Origin: Nitrospirae bacterium GWC2_56_14
Lineage (GTDB): Bacteria > Nitrospirota > UBA9217
Assembly (NCBI GenBank): GCA_001803705.1
Contig: MHDY01000035.1
Coordinates: 4,341 to 17,478, forward strand
Direction of reading: 5' to 3'
DNA length: 13,138 nucleotides
The translations under genes and the position numbers were made by a program. Under the pieces are notes generated by a model, which was not told where the DNA came from, searched no databases, and worked only from the letters and a program-made list of their open reading frames with translations. Below are positions 5,691 to 12,762 of this stretch, piece after piece (position 1 is the stretch's first letter; every line of letters begins with the position of its first letter).

Positions 5691-6854
5691 TCACGCAAAT
5701 TCTCCCGCAGCATGACCCGAGGCCCAGGCCCAATGCAGGTTGTAGCCTCCCAACTCGCCGGTCACGTCCACAACCTCACCGATAAAATACAGTCCCGGTA
5801 CCGCCCTGGCCTCCATGGTCTTTGAAGAAAGCTCCCGGGTATCCACGCCCCCGGCAGTCACCTCGGCGACCCGGTAGCCTTCCGTGCCGACCGGCGCAAG
5901 TTCCCAAGCATGCAGCAACTCGGCGATCGTGCGCAGATCTTTCTCTGAATATTGATTGAGCGGCCTCGTGCTATGCAGTTCGCACCAAACCTGCGCGAAG
6001 CGCTTCGGGAAATATGCGGCGAGCAGGTTCTGCATTTCCATCTTGCTGCTCCTCTTTTCCTGGAACACGGCATGGATGTCGATGTCCGGCAGCAGGTCGA
6101 TGACGATGCGACCGCCCGGCGTCCAGAAGGACGAAGCCTGCAGGATTGCCGGCCCGCTCAAGCCCCGGTGCGTAAACAGAATGTTCCCGCGGTACGATCT
6201 GCTGCTGCAGGAAACGACCGTGTCCAGGGAAATCCCCGCCAGATCGCGGAACGATCGCTGCTCGTTCGCCTGCAGCGTAAGCGGCACGAGCCCCGGTTTC
6301 GGCGGGACGATCTTGAGACCGAACTGTTTTGCAATACGATGACCCATATCAGTTGCCCCGAGATTCGCATAGGACAGCCCGCCCGTGGCAATGACCAGCG
6401 ATTGTGAATCGAATGTCCCCTGGTCGGTCGTTACGCAAAAGCCACTGCTTTTTTCGACACGATCAACTACGTGTTTGGGAAGGACCTGTACTCCCGCCTT
6501 GTTGCATTCTTTGAGCAGCATGGTGAGAATGGCGCGGGAGCTGGCCTGGCAGAAGAGCTGACCTGCCTCTTTTTCATAATACAGAATGTTATGCCGCTCC
6601 ACGAGCGAGAGAAAGTCGCGTGGCGTGAACCGTGCCAGGGCGGACCGGCAGAACTGAGGATTGCTGGAAAGATAGTGTTCGGCCGCGACATGGTGGTTCG
6701 TGAAATTGCACCGGCCGCCGCCTGAGACGAGGATCTTCGCCCCTACCTGCTCGCCGTGGTCAAGCACGTACACGGAGCGGCCCCGTTTGCCGCAGGCGGC
6801 TGCGCACATGAGGCCCGACGCGCCTGCGCCGATGATAATGACATCGGCTTTCAT
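5691..6854 (-). CDS. HI0933/BaiN-family FAD-dependent oxidoreductase
   Basis: 387-residue flavoprotein of the HI0933-like (YhiN/BaiN) family. The N-terminal FAD-binding Rossmann motif is GAGASGL (9-15), followed by the family hallmark SGGGRCNFTN (44-53). The middle has VIATGGLSYANLGATDMG, and the C-terminus closes with YFIGEVVDVTGELGGYNLHWAWASG, the second FAD-contact motif. Members are cytoplasmic NAD(P)H/FAD enzymes. One clostridial member (BaiN) reduces bile-acid enoyl groups, but most, including YhiN, have no known substrate, so I give no gene symbol. ATG 6854 is chosen because the Rossmann strand starts right after it and it overlaps the stop of the upstream gene as ATGA; the in-frame GTG at 6872 would add six residues. 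The overlap implies translational coupling with the DUF2156 gene. Full length, nothing missing. Confidence 0.9.
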   Translation of the reverse strand: MKADVIIIGAGASGLMCAAACGKRGRSVYVLDHGEQVGAKILVSGGGRCNFTNHHVAAEHYLSSNPQFCRSALARFTPRDFLSLVERHNILYYEKEAGQLFCQASSRAILTMLLKECNKAGVQVLPKHVVDRVEKSSGFCVTTDQGTFDSQSLVIATGGLSYANLGATDMGHRIAKQFGLKIVPPKPGLVPLTLQANEQRSFRDLAGISLDTVVSCSSRSYRGNILFTHRGLSGPAILQASSFWTPGGRIVIDLLPDIDIHAVFQEKRSSKMEMQNLLAAYFPKRFAQVWCELHSTRPLNQYSEKDLRTIAELLHAWELAPVGTEGYRVAEVTAGGVDTRELSSKTMEARAVPGLYFIGEVVDVTGELGGYNLHWAWASGHAAGEFA

Positions 6855-7714
6855 CCCGCCCTGTCCTTCCACCGCACCCTCGCCTTCCTCAGCATCACCT
6901 CAGGCGCATACGACGATTTGAAGACCCTCAGGTTCTCCTTGTCCAGGTCCTGTTCGAGATTCAGGTATTTGTACTTCGTTGGGAGGATTTTCGCGAAGTT
7001 GTTGAACATATACTGATACACGCCTTTGAACTTCGTCCGGGCCTTGGCGAAATGCAGCACAAAGGTCTCTTCGTTCAGTTCTTCGCCGAGCACGAACCCC
7101 GCAGGCTCTCCCTGGGCGTAATAGATCCCTCCGCACAGAACCAGTTCTTCATAGCGGGCAAGGGCCTCGAAACAGGAGGCATGGTCCGTGTCTGCAGGCT
7201 TCATTTCCGTCGTCGCCAGCCACTCATTCAGCACGAAGCGTGCGTCATCCAGCCGGTCATTGGTCAGCGGTTTCGCGTCGTGTTCATACAGCTCAAGGAA
7301 CTGCTTGAGCAAATTTCTCTTTTTGTGAAGATTTCTCCCCTTCAGTGTGCTCATCTTCTCGACGGTGTAGACGTAATCAGCGTCGCCCTCGGCAAAGGAT
7401 ATCTCGAACTCGTCCGGCCCAAAAACGGACAACCACTCCTCGGGAATGGGGAACAGGTACTCCACGGAGCGCATCAATTCCCTGAGGGAGGCCGGATCGA
7501 TCTTTCGAAGGTCCGTCGTGGGCATGAGATAGGTGTGCCCGTCGTAGGAGCGGCCCCTGATGAACACCTCCTTGTCCAGGACCACTTCGTAATCGTGGTT
7601 CTGGCGGAACAGATAGAGGTTCGGGAAGGTGTACTCCGACAGCGGCTGCCGGATGTCCTTTAGCAGCCTGACGAGCAGGTCCTTATGCTCGATGCCGAGC
7701 TTTTCGATCTTCAT
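6851..7714 (-). CDS. DUF2156 protein (GNAT-like, LPG-synthase C-terminal domain family)
   Basis: 287-residue soluble protein with the tandem acyltransferase-like fold found in the C-terminal half of phosphatidylglycerol lysyltransferases (DUF2156). Supporting features are LSEYTFPNLYLFR near the N-terminus (25-37), the hallmark LKGRNLHKKRNLLKQF (124-139), a GGIYYAQGEPAGFVLGEEL strand-turn-strand, and the C-terminal KYLNLEQDLDKENLRVFKSSYAPEVMLRKARVRW. Stand-alone members lack the membrane domain of MprF, and their acceptor substrates are mostly unknown. ATG 7714 opens the conserved domain. No Shine-Dalgarno is present, but TTGACC-N17-TATAGT ends six bases before it, predicting a leaderless mRNA. 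The stop overlaps the flavoprotein start (ATGA), making a two-gene operon. It is divergent from the universal stress protein gene, 101 bases away. Confidence 0.85.
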   Translation of the reverse strand: MKIEKLGIEHKDLLVRLLKDIRQPLSEYTFPNLYLFRQNHDYEVVLDKEVFIRGRSYDGHTYLMPTTDLRKIDPASLRELMRSVEYLFPIPEEWLSVFGPDEFEISFAEGDADYVYTVEKMSTLKGRNLHKKRNLLKQFLELYEHDAKPLTNDRLDDARFVLNEWLATTEMKPADTDHASCFEALARYEELVLCGGIYYAQGEPAGFVLGEELNEETFVLHFAKARTKFKGVYQYMFNNFAKILPTKYKYLNLEQDLDKENLRVFKSSYAPEVMLRKARVRWKDRAG

Positions 7715-7720
7715 ACTGGT

Positions 7721-7749
7721 ACTATAATAGCTGACGTGATTTTGGTCAA
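7721..7749 (-). promoter_or_regulatory. Strong sigma-70-like promoter; predicts a leaderless mRNA for the DUF2156 gene
   Basis: Minus strand TTGACC (7749-7744), 17-base spacer, TATAGT (7726-7721): five of six matches in each hexamer. Six bases separate the -10 from ATG 7714, so the +1 is expected at or next to the start codon. Confidence 0.65.
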
Positions 7750-7800
7750 GGCCAATCGGCGCATCAAATGGCGCTCTGAGCGGCATTGCCGTCTTTTTTA

Positions 7801-7809
7801 TGCTATCTT
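7801..7809 (+). promoter_or_regulatory. Extended -10 of the universal stress protein gene; predicts a leaderless mRNA
   Basis: TG-C-TATCTT (7801-7809) is followed by six bases and then ATG 7816, with no Shine-Dalgarno. No -35 match at the right spacing. Same geometry as at 5556-5564 and 7721-7749. Confidence 0.45.
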
Positions 7810-7815
7810 TTCCGT

Positions 7816-8649
7816 ATGTATAAAAAGGTCCTGGCCGCGGTGAATGAACATCTGAACTCGGAGGTCTCGGCGCGCTATGCGCTGCACCTGGCGAAGGAAA
7901 CGGGCGCCCGCATCTATTTCTGCTCCATTGCGGAGAACGGGCTGGGCAAAAAAAGCTTTTCCCTTGCGGAAGAAGCGGTGAAGCGGCTGTCGCATCGCGC
8001 CCGGGAACTCGGTGTAGAGAGCGACTGCATCCTGAAGACCGGCAACCCCATCGAGCAGATCAAAAAGATCGTTGCCGACGAAGGCATTGATATCGCTTTT
8101 GCCGCTACCCGGCGGGAAGATGTGGAAAAACGCTTTTACGCGCGAACCGTATCACGCCGTCTTTCCCTTGCCCTCCCCTGCTCCGTGGCGCTGGTCCGGG
8201 TCGTTCATCTGGGCAGGGTGCATCCCCGGAAGATCCTCGTGCCGCTGAAGGCGCGCATCGACCACATTACGGAGCGGGCCCGTTTTGCCGCCATCATGGC
8301 CAAGGCCTTCGACGCCCGCCTCTCCCTGTTCCACGCTGCCCAACCCCTGGGGCGCTTCTTGAACAACGAGGTCCATCTGACTCCCCGGGAATGGGAGACC
8401 CGGCTGCCCGACGACATCATCCGTTTCATCAAGGACCTGAACAGCCAGGACATTGCCTATGATAAAAAGCTCACTCCCGGCATTGCCGGGATCACCATCG
8501 CCATCGAGGCCGCCGCAAAGCGGCACGACCTTATCATCATGGGCGCCAGCGAACGCAGTCTCCTCAATTCCCTCCTCAGGGGCAACCCCGTGGAGCGGGT
8601 GCTGCGCGAAACGATCTGCGACCTGATCATCCTGAGGCCGAGGGAGTGA
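7816..8649 (+). CDS. Tandem-domain universal stress protein
   Basis: 277-residue cytoplasmic protein with two UspA-like alpha/beta domains. The first, about residues 1-135, starts MYKKVLAAVNEHLNSE with SARYALHLAKETGARIYF. The second, about 145-277, starts RKILVPLKARIDHITERARFAAIMAKAFDARLSLFHA and ends IIMGASERSLLNSLLRGNPVERVLRETICDLIILRP. Usp domains often bind ATP through G-x2-G-x9-G-S/T. Here the second glycine is replaced (GASE) and the final G-S/T is G-N in the second domain, while the first domain (AATRREDVEKRFYARTVSRR) has lost the motif, so ATP binding may be weak or absent. I chose ATG 7816, since the extra ten residues of an upstream start lack homology. It is upstream of and codirectional with the cation ATPase, with 220 bases and a large inverted repeat between. 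A stress or ion-homeostasis link is inference. Confidence 0.87.
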   Translation: MYKKVLAAVNEHLNSEVSARYALHLAKETGARIYFCSIAENGLGKKSFSLAEEAVKRLSHRARELGVESDCILKTGNPIEQIKKIVADEGIDIAFAATRREDVEKRFYARTVSRRLSLALPCSVALVRVVHLGRVHPRKILVPLKARIDHITERARFAAIMAKAFDARLSLFHAAQPLGRFLNNEVHLTPREWETRLPDDIIRFIKDLNSQDIAYDKKLTPGIAGITIAIEAAAKRHDLIIMGASERSLLNSLLRGNPVERVLRETICDLIILRPRE

Positions 8650-8728
8650 TGCAGCTGATCGTGCTTACCAGCCGCATCACAAATTCAGCGATTCATTTAT
8701 TAAATGGACACGCAGATCTAAAAGCATG

Positions 8729-8824
8729 TCTCGCAAAGGCGCAAAGGACGCAAAGGAAATCCAAAAGTCTAGCTTTTAACCCGAAGGCTTTGCTCTTCTT
8801 TGCGAGCTTAGCGCCTTTGCGAGA
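8729..8824. repeat. Long inverted repeat of the CTTTGCG / CGCAAAG type
   Basis: TCTCGCAAAGGCGC (8729-8742) is perfectly repeated in inverse at 8811-8824. The similarity continues inward over about 29 bases with a few mismatches (GACGCAAAG against CTTTGCGAG). The two arms enclose about 40-70 bases and are followed by AAAATTTTTTG, so the foldback could stop or weaken transcription between the stress protein and the ATPase genes. A 71-codon ORF across it (8646-8861) reads the repeat and is not a gene. Short intergenic elements rich in GCAAAGGCGCAAAG are common in several environmental genomes. Confidence 0.8.
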
Positions 8825-8869
8825 AAATTTTTTGTCGTTTTTAATCGAATTCATTTCTTAGTAACACCT

Positions 8870-11554
8870 ATGAAAATAAACAATCTGACAATAGAACAGG
8901 TCCTCAGCACCCTCGTCACTTCGAAGCAGGGCCTGACCGGCGAAGAAGCGGAGCGCCGTCTCGCAGAGTTCGGGAAGAACGAGATCACCGCGGTGAAAGG
9001 AAAACCGCTGCTGTTCCGGCTGCTCGGCCAGTTCACGCACTTTCTCGCCATTCTGCTCTGGATCGCCGCAGGGCTTTCCTTCCTCTCGGAATATCTCCAC
9101 CCGGGAGAAGACATGCTCACCATGGGCGTGGCCGTTATTGCGGTCATTTTCATCAACGCCATCTTCACCTTTGTCCAGGAATACCGCGCCGAGAAGGCCC
9201 TGGAGGCCCTGAAAAAACTCCTTCCCTTTAATGTCAAGGTCCTCCGGAACGGAAAGGAGATCGAGGCCGCTGCCGAGCTGGTCGTACCCGGCGACCTCGT
9301 CCTGCTTGCCGAGGGCGACAAGGTGCCTGCCGACCTCCGTCTTATCGAATCGAACGGTCTGAAGGTCAACAATGCCTCGCTCACCGGTGAGTCGGAGCCG
9401 GTCCTCCGCCGCACCGAGCCTTTTGCAGGCGACCCCGTCATCAGCCCCAACATCGCTTTTGCCGGCACGACCGTCGTGAGCGGCAACGGCGCCGGGATCG
9501 TCTTTGCCTCGGGCATGCGCACGGAATTCGGCAGGATCGCGCTGCTCACCGAAGCGGTCACCCCGGGACTCTCCCCGCTCCAGAAAGAGATCATGAAATC
9601 GACCAGGGTCGTGGCGATCATTGCCGCAGCCGTGGGCCTCTTCTTTTTTCTGCTCGGCTTCATTATCGGGAGAAGCTTTTGGGGCAATTTCATCTTCGGG
9701 GTGGGCATCACCGTGGCGCTCATCCCTGAAGGCATGCTGCCGACGGTCACGCTCGCCCTCGCCATGGGCAGCCAGCGGATGGCCAAACGGAAGGCGCTGA
9801 TGAAGACGCTCACTTCGGTCGAGACCCTCGGATCAGTGACCGTGATCTGCACGGACAAGACCGGCACGCTTACCCAGAACAGGATGGTGGTGGCGAAACT
9901 CTGGGTCGATGATGAACTGGTCGACCCCAGCGCAACAGCTGCCGCCGGAACTAGCAGGCTCCTGTTCACCACCGCCGCGCTCTGCAATAATGCGCGCTTC
10001 ATTGAGAACGAGTACCGCGGCGACCCGACCGAGACCGCATTGCTGAAAGCAGCGCAAGAGAAGCTCGGTCCCCTCACTACCCAGCGGCTGTCCGAGGTCC
10101 CTTTTGATTCGGACCGGAAAATGATGACCACCGTGCATACCACGAGTACGGGCACGATGGCCTTTTCCAAAGGCGCCACGGAGCGGCTCCTTCCAGCCTG
10201 CAGCCATATCATGATCAAGGGTGAGCGCAGGCCGCTCGACGACGCAGGCCGTGACGACGTCATCCATGCCGACCATGTGCTCATGGACATGGGCCTCAGG
10301 GTCCTGGCCTTTGCGTCAAAGGAGGTTCACCACCTTGATTCCTCCCCCCTCGTGGGGGAGGGTGGGGTGGGAGGGCATCCCGAAGACATTGAAGCGGACA
10401 TGACCTTCCTCGGACTCATGGGGCTGCAGGACCCGCCGCGGGCCGAGGTGCCTGACGCCATCAGGAAATGCCACGAAGCCGGGATCCGCATCATCATGAT
10501 CACCGGCGACGGAAGCAGGACCGCCCTGGCCATCGCCCGGCAGATCGGCCTGGTGGAGAAGACGCCCGTCCTGATCGAAGGGCCCGCCTTCGAATCCATG
10601 CCTGATCAGGAACTGGCGGAAAAGCTGGCTGCTCCGGAGATCATCTTTGCGCGCATGACGCCGAAGCACAAGATGCGCGTCGTCTCGATCCTGAAGGACC
10701 GCGGCGAGGTGGTCGCGGTGACCGGCGACGGCGTCAATGACGCTCCCGCGCTTAAGAAAGCGGACATCGGCATCTCCATGGGCATTGCCGGCACCGACGT
10801 GGCCAAAGAGGCCTCGGACATGATCCTGCTGGACGACAATTTCGCCACGATCGTGAACGCCGTGGAGGAGGGGCGCACGGTCTACGAGAACATCAAGAAG
10901 TTCATCACCTATATTTTTGCATCGAACATCCCCGAGGCCGTCCCCTACCTTGCCTATATGCTGCTCAACATTCCCCTGCCGCTCACGATCATTCAGATCC
11001 TGGCCGTTGACCTCGGCACGGACATGCTGCCTGCGCTGGCGCTCGGGGCCGAACGGCCCACACCGGGCATCATGAAACAGCCGCCGCGAAAACGGAGCGA
11101 GCGGCTGCTCAGCCTTTCGCTTATGGCACGCGCCTACCTCTTCCTCGGCCCCCTTGAGGCCGTGGCCTGCATGTTCGGGTTCTTCTGGGTGCTCTTTGCA
11201 GGCGGCTGGACCTGGGGGACCGTGCTGCCGGCATCGGACCTCCTCTATCGGGAGGCCACGACCGCCTGCCTCACCGCGATCGTCATCGCCCAGGTGGCCA
11301 ATGTCTTTGCCTGCCGGTCGCTTCGTGAATCCCTCTTCGATGTCGGATTTTTCACGAACCGGCTCGTCTTCGCCGCCATTGCCGTGGAACTGCTCCTCCA
11401 GGCCTTCATCGTGTACCACCCGCTGGGCCACCGCATCTTCGCAACAGCGCCGCTGCCCTTCCGGGTGTGGCTCGTGCTCATTCCCTTTGCGCTTGCCTTG
11501 TTCTTTGCCGAGGAGATGAGGAAACTGGTTGTCCGTCGGATGAAGCCGGCATAA
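8870..11554 (+). CDS. P2-type cation-transporting ATPase, Na+/K+-ATPase alpha-like
   Basis: 894-residue inner-membrane P-type ATPase with a cation_ATPase N-domain (1-70), ten expected membrane helices, actuator TGES (172-175), PEG in M4 (286-288), phosphorylated Asp329 in CTDKTGTLT, ATP-site Lys434 in SKGA, and hinge TGDGVND (618-624). M5-M6 read SNIPE (685-689) and DLGTD (714-718). These preserve the Ser/Asn/Glu and two Asp ligands of animal Na,K-ATPase, and the following IMKQPPRKRSERL and the C-terminal AEEMRKLVVRRMKP also resemble that P2C group rather than SERCA. Likely substrates are Na+, K+ or H+, not proven. The M8 Asp of Na,K-ATPase appears to be Asn here (AQVANVF). Residues about 491-503 (SSPLVGEGGVGGH) are encoded by a GC palindromic repeat in a loop. 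No Shine-Dalgarno before ATG 8870. No beta subunit gene nearby. Confidence 0.93.
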   Translation: MKINNLTIEQVLSTLVTSKQGLTGEEAERRLAEFGKNEITAVKGKPLLFRLLGQFTHFLAILLWIAAGLSFLSEYLHPGEDMLTMGVAVIAVIFINAIFTFVQEYRAEKALEALKKLLPFNVKVLRNGKEIEAAAELVVPGDLVLLAEGDKVPADLRLIESNGLKVNNASLTGESEPVLRRTEPFAGDPVISPNIAFAGTTVVSGNGAGIVFASGMRTEFGRIALLTEAVTPGLSPLQKEIMKSTRVVAIIAAAVGLFFFLLGFIIGRSFWGNFIFGVGITVALIPEGMLPTVTLALAMGSQRMAKRKALMKTLTSVETLGSVTVICTDKTGTLTQNRMVVAKLWVDDELVDPSATAAAGTSRLLFTTAALCNNARFIENEYRGDPTETALLKAAQEKLGPLTTQRLSEVPFDSDRKMMTTVHTTSTGTMAFSKGATERLLPACSHIMIKGERRPLDDAGRDDVIHADHVLMDMGLRVLAFASKEVHHLDSSPLVGEGGVGGHPEDIEADMTFLGLMGLQDPPRAEVPDAIRKCHEAGIRIIMITGDGSRTALAIARQIGLVEKTPVLIEGPAFESMPDQELAEKLAAPEIIFARMTPKHKMRVVSILKDRGEVVAVTGDGVNDAPALKKADIGISMGIAGTDVAKEASDMILLDDNFATIVNAVEEGRTVYENIKKFITYIFASNIPEAVPYLAYMLLNIPLPLTIIQILAVDLGTDMLPALALGAERPTPGIMKQPPRKRSERLLSLSLMARAYLFLGPLEAVACMFGFFWVLFAGGWTWGTVLPASDLLYREATTACLTAIVIAQVANVFACRSLRESLFDVGFFTNRLVFAAIAVELLLQAFIVYHPLGHRIFATAPLPFRVWLVLIPFALALFFAEEMRKLVVRRMKPA
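10341..10377. repeat. GC-rich palindromic repeat inside the ATPase coding sequence
   Basis: CCTCCCCC (10341-10348), loop CTCGT, GGGGGAGG (10354-10361) is a perfect 8-bp hairpin followed by GTGGGGTGGGAGGG. It is read in frame as residues about 491-502, SPLVGEGGVGG, in the linker between the nucleotide-binding domain and the LTFLG-like strand of the P domain. The same peptide phrase is familiar as the translation of a dispersed palindromic element in many genomes (recollection, not searched). Confidence 0.7.
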
Positions 11555-11902
11555 CCCGTATTGCCGGGCCCCCGGATATGATATACTGAAGATATGATCT
11601 GACTGCTACTATTCATCTGTACGCTCTTAATGGTGGTGCCATAAGTTTTCTGAAAATCGAACGGACAGGCATGGAACCACAGTGGGCACAGAGCAAAGCG
11701 GGAAGAAACCAAGATGTGCAGGGCGTGATTTTTCATAGAAATACTCTGTGCTCTCTCGGTTGATTGGCCAAGAAAGATGCTCATAAAAAAATGAGGCCAC
11801 GGAGGGGGTCAGGGATGTATTCTTTTCCCCGAATTCAAGAAGTTCTCTGGGTTCTCTGTGGTTGGGTTTTGACAATACGCACTTAATCTCAAGGAGGGTA
11901 GC
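11555..11902. other. Gene-free stretch with an orphan promoter and degenerate ACCACAG/CACAGAG repeats
   Basis: 348 bases without a credible gene. At the left is an extended -10 promoter (11579-11587). The middle and right carry scattered inverted copies of two words. AACCACAG (11675-11682) pairs with CTGTGGTT (11856-11863), and GCACAGAG (11686-11693) with CTCTGTGC (11744-11751); a related CCACGGAGG lies near 11808. This resembles the degraded CCACAGAGnnCACAGAG spacers seen in many environmental genomes. TTGACA occurs at 11869-11874 but lacks a -10 at a proper distance. Confidence 0.55.
11561..11587 (+). promoter_or_regulatory. Putative extended -10 promoter with no long ORF behind it
   Basis: TTGCCG (11561-11566), 15-base spacer, then TG-A-TATACT (11579-11587). 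Six bases later stands ATG ATC TGA (11594), a start followed by one sense codon and a stop. The transcript could be a leader of about 310 bases for the methyltransferase gene or a small RNA. Confidence 0.35.
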
Positions 11903-12685
11903 ATGCTCGTAATCGCGGACAATCTGAGTGTACGGAACAAAGCCTATATGGCGGCAGTGAAGAAAAAGGACAAAAAGACAATCGAAGCCATGGCAAAGGA
12001 ACTGGCTGAGAAGGGCGCGGACCTCATCAACGTGCAGGTGTCGGACGACGGCAACGGCGATGAAGAGCTGCTTCCGCTTGCGACCGAGGCCGTGCAGCTG
12101 GGCGGGGGGGTGCCGCTCTGCCTCGACTCCCGAAACGTGAAAGCGCTGAAGAAAGCCATCCCGCTCTGCACAGAGCCGCCAATCATTAATTACCTGTCGG
12201 CCGACGAAAAGAACGCCGACGAGATCCTTGCGCTCGTCCGGGAAACCAAATCGAACATCATCATCCGGGCGCTCAAGGGCACCGTGCCCGCCACCCTCGA
12301 AGCCAAGCTCATGATCATCGAGGACCTGATCGAAAAGGCCAACGCTGCCGATGTTCCCAACGAACGGATCTTCGCCGACCCGTCGGTGGTCCATATCAGC
12401 AAGGGCATGGGGCAGGAGCATTTGCTGAACGCCCATGAGAGCATCGTGGTGCTGAACGAAATGGTCGACCCGCCTCTCAACACCGTGGTCTGGATCTCGA
12501 ACGTGACCGCAGGCCTGCCGAAGAACCTGAAGTCCCTGGTAGCCTCGTCCTATCTTGCCTATCTCGCCGGATCGGGCTTAAGCGCGGCCATGGTGGATGT
12601 AAAGGATGCGGAGCTCATGAAGGTGGTGTATCTGATCAAGACGTTCCGGGACGAGATCACCTTTGCGGCGGGGGATTTGGGATAG
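11903..12685 (+). CDS. Methyltetrahydrofolate:corrinoid methyltransferase-like pterin-binding protein (AcsE family)
   Basis: 260-residue TIM-barrel pterin-binding enzyme, the size of acetogen AcsE (about 262). AcsE moves the methyl group of methyl-tetrahydrofolate to the corrinoid iron-sulfur protein in the Wood-Ljungdahl pathway; relatives serve other corrinoid proteins. From memory, the Moorella enzyme uses Asp75, Asn96, Asp160 and Asn199. Here Asp75 (CLDSRN), Asn96 (IINYLS), Asp159 (IFADPSV) and Asn200 (WISNVTAG) fall at almost the same positions, so the pterin site is intact; the nearby Arg207 appears as Lys207. Dihydropteroate synthase is less likely given the length and these motifs. 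Start ATG 11903 has AAGGAGGG seven bases upstream. No acs, cooS or corrinoid-protein gene lies within the window, so its partner is unknown. It ends in a strong terminator 24 bases downstream. Confidence 0.85.
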   Translation: MLVIADNLSVRNKAYMAAVKKKDKKTIEAMAKELAEKGADLINVQVSDDGNGDEELLPLATEAVQLGGGVPLCLDSRNVKALKKAIPLCTEPPIINYLSADEKNADEILALVRETKSNIIIRALKGTVPATLEAKLMIIEDLIEKANAADVPNERIFADPSVVHISKGMGQEHLLNAHESIVVLNEMVDPPLNTVVWISNVTAGLPKNLKSLVASSYLAYLAGSGLSAAMVDVKDAELMKVVYLIKTFRDEITFAAGDLG

Positions 12686-12708
12686 AAGCTGATCGATGCA
12701 GGATACAA

Positions 12709-12745
12709 CAAAGGCGGAGTGATGCTTACTCCGCCTTTTCTCTTG
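12709..12745 (+). terminator. Rho-independent terminator of the pterin-binding methyltransferase gene
   Basis: AAAGGCGGAGT (12710-12720), loop GATGCTT, ACTCCGCCTTT (12728-12738): an 11-bp perfect stem followed by TCTCTTG. It lies 24 bases after the stop at 12685. Confidence 0.88.
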
Positions 12746-12762
12746 CGTCGTACGTCTCTCGC

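Noticed and set aside
4311..5825. 504-codon plus-strand open frame across the deacetylase and 96-aa genes
   Set aside because: It runs antisense to conserved zinc and catalytic motifs and over the repeat-filled gap; no recognisable domain.
8646..8861. 71-codon ORF after the universal stress protein gene
   Set aside because: Its sequence (LAKAQRTQRKSK, FFASLAPLREN) is the translation of the CGCAAAGG inverted repeat, a frequent false ORF.
8851..10290. 479-codon open frame antisense to the cation ATPase
   Set aside because: Ser/Arg-rich translation typical of an antisense shadow; the plus strand carries conserved P-type ATPase motifs throughout.
11675..11863. CRISPR array suspected from repeated ACCACAG/CACAGAG words
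   Set aside because: The words are short, degenerate, irregularly spaced and in both orientations; no repeat-spacer periodicity.
11869..11902. TTGACA upstream of the AcsE-like gene as its promoter
   Set aside because: At a 16-18 base spacing the -10 position falls on the AGGAGGG ribosome binding site, with no TATAAT-like hexamer.
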